DNA of 10,105 nt from Euryarchaeota archaeon UBA39 (GTDB lineage: Archaea > Thermoplasmatota > Poseidoniia > Poseidoniales > Thalassarchaeaceae): contig DAQW01000104.1 in assembly GCA_002503045.1 (NCBI GenBank), positions 1,413 to 11,517 on the forward strand, written 5' to 3'. A program made the position numbers and the translations under genes. The number at the start of each line of letters is the position of its first letter. Within the stretch, counting starts at the first letter, position 1. This document shows positions 6,777-10,105 of the stretch, in pieces. The notes beneath the pieces are model-generated. The model had not been told where the DNA came from and did no database searches. It worked only from the letters and a program-made list of their open reading frames with translations.

Positions 6777-8384
6777 TCAATCCTCAGTGTCTCCAAGTTC
6801 TGATTGCCAATCAGGTGTTTGAGGATCTTGTTTAGCCCACAATATATCTCCAATTCGAAGAACTGAGATTGCAGACTCTGTTGCTCCAATCAGTGCTTGA
6901 CGAGTTGTTCGTACAGGTTCTAAAATCCCTCGTTCATACATGTCATGAATACTTCGATCAGTTACATCAAGACCCAACCAATCGTTATCATTGGATGCTT
7001 GTGCTGCTGTAATTTCTAGAATTCGATCTAATCCATCCAAGCCAGCGTTTTGTGCCAACGCACGGGGAATACATTCCATTGCTGCTGCATATGCTTCTAT
7101 TGCTAATTGTTCACGTCCAGGAACTGTAGTTGAAAATGCTCTCAATCTTCGAGCAAGAGCGATTTGAATCGCACCTCCACCTGGGAGAATCGAAGAATCT
7201 TGAACAAGTCCACAAGCTACACCAATGGCGTCATCGAATGCCCTCTGGGTTTCTTGGAGAATGGATTCTGTAGAACCCCTAAGTATCACAGTTTGTCCTG
7301 AACCTACTGAACCGTGAATTCGTACATGATCTATCGATTCCCAACGCTCTTCTTTAACTGAGTCAAAATTGCCCAATGAATCAGAAGAAATTCCTCTTGT
7401 ATCACGAATAATACTGGCCCCACATGCTCTAGCAATTAGTTCCAAATCATCCCTCTCTATTCTACGATAAGTTACTATTCCCGCTTTTCTAAGCATGGGG
7501 ACTGCATCGTCATTTACTCCATCTCTAACAATTAACAAATCTGTACCTATTTCTGCAATTGCCTGTACCCTTTCTTGCAATTCTTTCTTCTGCCGTTCAA
7601 TAAAACGTGCCAACATCCCTGGTTCCGATATTCGAATGGAAGCGTCAAGAGACAATTCTTTAGGGTCCAAACCTCCATCTAAAATCAATACTTTACCTGC
7701 TGTCAACTTTTCAGGAGTCTGGGAATCAAGGCGAGTCTTTCTCATTACAATACCATCAATTCTTTCAGAATCAGATATCCGTCCCCCTCGAATAGTAATT
7801 CTCTTGATGTCATTTGGATCAATTGAATCATGATTGGAACGAGTGAAGGCGATATTCGCAGCATCAACTGCTAATTCAGAAAGACATGCCCTAGTGTCTT
7901 CACTTACTTTTCCAGATAAACTAGTTTCTACAACTCGAATGAGATCTTCTGAATTCGATGATTTACATATTGATTCAATTTCCGATAAAGCATGATCTAA
8001 TGACATCCTGTATCCTTTAGCAAGAACTGATGGGTGAATGCCTCTATCAATCCAATCTAAAGCATTCAGCAACAACTCAGCGGTCAAAACAATCGCACTA
8101 GTAGTCCCATCATGTGCTTCAGTATCCTGAGTGGTAGATGTTGAAATCAACATCCTAGCAGTAGGGTGTTCGACCTTTGCAGCCTCCAAAACTGTTACTC
8201 CATCATTAGTCACTTGTACATCACCAACATCGGAAATCAACATTTTATCTAAGCCAAGGGGACCTAATGTAGACCTGACTGCATCGGCCAATGCGAGCGC
8301 TGCTTTGACATTATTTCGAAATGCAGTATTGCCTTGCTCTCGCTCAGTATCCTGAAGGATTCTCTCGTGCTCCCTACTAGCCAT
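6777..8384 (-). CDS. Thermosome subunit (group II chaperonin), divergent paralogue
   Basis: 535 residues, the usual length for an archaeal thermosome/CCT subunit; such subunits form ATP-driven double-ring folding chambers in the cytoplasm. The equatorial domain contains STLGPLGLDKMLISDVGD and NDGVTVLEAAKVEHPTARML. The apical domain has the charged helical protrusion around residues 250-275 (RISEPGMLARFIERQKKELQ), and the C-terminal equatorial half has RAFDDAIGV, LPGGGAIQ, GREQLAIEAYA, IPRALAQNAGLD and LEPVRTTRQALIGATESA. The catalytic aspartates D61 and D92 and the DD pair at 384-385 are kept. The normally invariant GDGTT motif reads HDGTT, with His91 in place of the first glycine. The C-terminus is acidic (SELGDTED) and lacks the Gly/Met-rich tail of many thermosomes. 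Archaea often carry several subunits, so this may be one paralogue of a hetero-oligomer; alpha or beta cannot be assigned. The start ATG at 8384 lacks a visible ribosome-binding site. Confidence 0.95.
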   Translation of the reverse strand: MASREHERILQDTEREQGNTAFRNNVKAALALADAVRSTLGPLGLDKMLISDVGDVQVTNDGVTVLEAAKVEHPTARMLISTSTTQDTEAHDGTTSAIVLTAELLLNALDWIDRGIHPSVLAKGYRMSLDHALSEIESICKSSNSEDLIRVVETSLSGKVSEDTRACLSELAVDAANIAFTRSNHDSIDPNDIKRITIRGGRISDSERIDGIVMRKTRLDSQTPEKLTAGKVLILDGGLDPKELSLDASIRISEPGMLARFIERQKKELQERVQAIAEIGTDLLIVRDGVNDDAVPMLRKAGIVTYRRIERDDLELIARACGASIIRDTRGISSDSLGNFDSVKEERWESIDHVRIHGSVGSGQTVILRGSTESILQETQRAFDDAIGVACGLVQDSSILPGGGAIQIALARRLRAFSTTVPGREQLAIEAYAAAMECIPRALAQNAGLDGLDRILEITAAQASNDNDWLGLDVTDRSIHDMYERGILEPVRTTRQALIGATESAISVLRIGDILWAKQDPQTPDWQSELGDTED

Positions 8385-8459
8385 GGACGGACAAGCGACC
8401 GGGATGTTCCACTTGAACCCAATGTGTTGAGTTGATTTGAGAAATCTGGAATTTCACGA

Positions 8460-8471
8460 ATATTGATATAT
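8460..8471 (+). promoter_or_regulatory. TATA-box-like element, possibly serving both divergent chaperone genes
   Basis: The sequence ATATTGATATAT is the strongest AT-rich archaeal promoter-like element in the spacer between the thermosome gene and the Hsp20-like/dnaK pair. An archaeal TATA box here would start transcription near 8490-8497 on the plus strand, which fits translation from the TTG at 8521. It is nearly symmetrical (ATAT-TG-ATAT), so it could also direct minus-strand transcription starting near 8435, giving the thermosome mRNA a leader of about 50 bases. The element overlaps the ATG at 8470, which argues against that ATG being the true start. Confidence 0.45.
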
Positions 8472-8511
8472 GGTTGGTAGTATCGGACATTACAACCCGA
8501 GGTTGTATAGT

Positions 8512-8516
8512 GGTGA
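8512..8516 (+). promoter_or_regulatory. Ribosome-binding site (GGTGA) supporting a TTG start at 8521
   Basis: GGTGA matches the core of the archaeal anti-Shine-Dalgarno complement and lies 4 bases (TTTT) upstream of an in-frame TTG at 8521. The dnaK gene downstream has the same GGTGA core with the same 4-base spacer (AAAA) before its ATG. This shared geometry is the main reason for choosing TTG 8521 over ATG 8470. Confidence 0.5.
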
Positions 8517-8520
8517 TTTT

Positions 8521-9129
8521 TTGAGCGAAGATTGGGAAGATGGTTTGATTGACCAACTACTTTCCATGTTCAATCAACTAGGTATGGAAATGACTCGTGA
8601 GCAATTAATGGGTTTGATTAATCAAATTCGTGGTCAATTCGAAGGAATGGGGATTGATATGGAAAAATTAGAGTCAGGGGATATCGCTATTGATGCTCAG
8701 GCAAATATGGATGCTTTAGCAAAAGCTATTGGTTCAATGATGAGTAATGGCGGAGAAATTGGAGATCTTTTAGGAACAATGGGGTTCAAGGTTGATGTTC
8801 AGCCAAAAACCGTTACTGTTGATGCCCCTGAGCAAAATGAAGAAACTGACTCTAGTGCTGAACTCGATGCGGATGTACATATTCTAAACAATACAATGCA
8901 CATCACACTCGACCTCACTCATGCTAACGTAGAGAATGAAAATTTAGATTTGACTCTAACTGATGGGGGTAGTATTTTACAAATCATTAAAGAAAACCAA
9001 TTGCGACCATTTCGTAAACTTGAATTGGAAAAAGTTGCTAAAGATGTGATTTCTTGGGATTTGAACAATGGGATTCTGGATATCGAATTGAGTATTGAAG
9101 GAAGTAATGGAAATATCCAAATTGAATAG
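8521..9129 (+). CDS. Hsp20/alpha-crystallin-like small heat shock protein with Met-rich helical N-terminus (function inferred from pattern)
   Basis: 202 residues from the TTG at 8521 (219 from the ATG at 8470, which directly follows a TGA and lies in a TATA-like element). Residues ~1-85 are predicted helical and unusually methionine-rich, with amphipathic stretches such as LLSMFNQLGMEMTREQLMGLI. An acidic linker (~101-119) leads to a beta-rich domain (~117-193) that follows the alpha-crystallin layout: MHITLDLTHANVENENLDLTLTDG resembles the 'ADLPGV..EDIDVEVEDG' strands, LELEKVAKDVISWDL resembles 'LPEGVDxDKIKAxY', and NGILDIEL at 183-190 resembles 'NGVLTITL'. The loop between strands 5 and 7 is very short. 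The last residues, NIQIE, contain an I-x-I motif (Ile199, Ile201), which in sHSPs docks onto neighbouring crystallin domains. The gene precedes dnaK by 11 bases and so probably shares its transcript. By pattern it is a holdase or DnaK-linked cofactor; sequence identity to known sHSPs is low, so this is a fold-level call. Confidence 0.65.
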   Translation: MSEDWEDGLIDQLLSMFNQLGMEMTREQLMGLINQIRGQFEGMGIDMEKLESGDIAIDAQANMDALAKAIGSMMSNGGEIGDLLGTMGFKVDVQPKTVTVDAPEQNEETDSSAELDADVHILNNTMHITLDLTHANVENENLDLTLTDGGSILQIIKENQLRPFRKLELEKVAKDVISWDLNNGILDIELSIEGSNGNIQIE

Positions 9130-9130
9130 A

Positions 9131-9136
9131 GGGTGA
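9131..9136 (+). promoter_or_regulatory. Ribosome-binding site of dnaK
   Basis: GGGTGA lies 4 bases upstream of the ATG at 9141 and just after the TAG stop of the preceding gene. It is the clearest Shine-Dalgarno-like site in the window, as expected for a non-first gene of an operon. Genes with divergent promoters here (thermosome, pyrG, tdh) lack such a site. Confidence 0.7.
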
Positions 9137-9140
9137 AAAA

Positions 9141-10105
9141 ATGAGTGGACCAGTAATAGGAATAGATCTCGGAACGACAAACAGTTGTGTGGCTACATTA
9201 GAAGGCGGACAACCAGTAGTTATCGCAAATTCAGAGGGGGCAAGAACTACTCCTAGTGTTGTTGCATTTACCAAAGAAAATGAACGGTTGGTTGGAGTTA
9301 CGGCCAAAAGACAGGCAGTAACAAATTCAGAAAGAACAATACTCTCTGTAAAGAGAGAGATGGGTACAGATTGGTCTCAAAAAATAGATGAGGAAACGTT
9401 TACTCCCCAAGAAATTTCAGCATTTATTCTTCAAAAATTGAAGTCGGATGCTGAAGATTATCTTGGGAGAGAGGTCAAACAGGCAGTAATCACATGTCCT
9501 GCATATTTCAGTGACGCACAACGAAAGGCAACAAAAGATGCAGGGAGAATCGCTGGACTAGATGTTCTAAGAATCATCAACGAACCTACTGCGGCCGCTC
9601 TTGCATATGGAGTGGACAAAGACGATGATCAAACTATCTTGGTTTACGATTTAGGTGGAGGAACTTTCGATGTTTCTGTTCTAGAAATTTACCAGGTAGA
9701 TGATCAGCCTCAAATTGAGGTTAAAGCAACATCTGGTGATAATCGACTAGGAGGTGATGATTTCGACCACAAAGTTGTAGATTATCTAGTATCTGAATTC
9801 AAGAAAAATACTGGAATCGATTTGGAAAAAGACTTGCAAGCAATGAGTCGGATTCGAGAAGCTGCAGAAAAGGCAAAAATCGAATTATCTCAAACACAAT
9901 CTGCAAATGTGAATCTTCCATTTATCACAATGAAAGATGGACAACCTGAGCATCTTGATATTTCGATTACTCGTGCTAAATTCGAGGATTTAGTTTCAGA
10001 TTTAATTAAACGAACTATGAAGCCAACAAGACAGGCAATGAAAGATGCTGGATTAAACAAGGGAGAAGTTGACAAAGTAATTCTTGTCGGTGGTTCAACA
10101 CGAAT
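9141..10105 (+). CDS. dnaK: Molecular chaperone DnaK (Hsp70), N-terminal part, 3' truncated by window edge
   Basis: 321 complete codons are visible before the window ends; a full DnaK has about 600-640 residues, so most of the nucleotide-binding domain is present and the substrate-binding domain is missing. DnaK is the ATP-driven cytoplasmic Hsp70 that works with GrpE and DnaJ. Signatures seen are the phosphate-1 loop GIDLGTTNSCVA at residues 7-18, the SVKREMG lysine region, VITCPAYFSDAQRKATKDAG, INEPTAAALAYG, the phosphate-2 loop DLGGGTFDVS from Asp170, GDNRLGGDDFD, and the adenosine motif VILVGGSTR at the right edge. The ~25-residue insert that proteobacterial DnaK has after the KR motif is absent, so this is the Gram-positive/archaeal form. 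The ATG at 9141 follows a good ribosome-binding site. No grpE gene lies upstream; dnaJ or grpE may follow outside the window. Confidence 0.97.
   Translation, partial: MSGPVIGIDLGTTNSCVATLEGGQPVVIANSEGARTTPSVVAFTKENERLVGVTAKRQAVTNSERTILSVKREMGTDWSQKIDEETFTPQEISAFILQKLKSDAEDYLGREVKQAVITCPAYFSDAQRKATKDAGRIAGLDVLRIINEPTAAALAYGVDKDDDQTILVYDLGGGTFDVSVLEIYQVDDQPQIEVKATSGDNRLGGDDFDHKVVDYLVSEFKKNTGIDLEKDLQAMSRIREAAEKAKIELSQTQSANVNLPFITMKDGQPEHLDISITRAKFEDLVSDLIKRTMKPTRQAMKDAGLNKGEVDKVILVGGSTR

Noticed and set aside
8406..8418. Inverted repeat GTTC-CACTT-GAAC in the chaperone spacer as a heat-shock operator
   Set aside because: Arms are only four bases and do not extend; it does not match CIRCE or any operator I know, and such repeats are expected by chance.

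Overview
The window looks like a chromosomal stretch from a low-GC archaeon, most likely a marine Euryarchaeota/Thermoplasmatota lineage such as Marine Group II (Poseidoniales). The archaeal assignment rests on the group II chaperonin (thermosome), the archaeal-type COG3199 ATP-NAD kinase, the archaeal-style translation starts, and the large secreted protein with thrombospondin type 3 calcium repeats, one C-terminal membrane helix and a short zinc-ribbon tail. The MGII assignment is an inference from gene content and style; there is no rRNA gene here to confirm it. I see no tRNA or rRNA genes, insertion sequences, phage genes or CRISPR arrays. No gene-free stretch is longer than about 120 bases.

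Layout from left to right: (1) the 3' end of a COG3199-family NAD kinase (+); (2) a ~1,200-residue cell-surface protein with two beta-propeller-like regions, each followed by a calcium-binding TSP3 segment (+); (3) CTP synthase pyrG (-), whose stop codon directly abuts the stop of the surface protein; (4) an SDR-type L-threonine 3-dehydrogenase (+), divergent from pyrG; (5) a divergent thermosome subunit (-), convergent with the dehydrogenase across a 2-base gap; (6) a small unannotated-looking protein that I read as a short-loop alpha-crystallin (Hsp20-like) protein (+), divergent from the thermosome gene; (7) the 5' part of dnaK (+), 11 bases downstream of gene 6 and cut by the window edge.

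The left half is housekeeping metabolism (NADP, CTP, threonine) around one surface protein. The right third is a protein-folding cluster: thermosome on one strand and an Hsp20-like gene plus dnaK on the other, sharing an 85- to 136-base control region depending on the chosen start. The most interesting points are the Hsp20-like gene leading a dnaK operon where grpE is often found, the G-to-H change in the thermosome GDGTT motif, the repeated propeller-TSP3 architecture of the surface protein with its cytoplasmic zinc ribbon, and the near absence of space between convergent genes.
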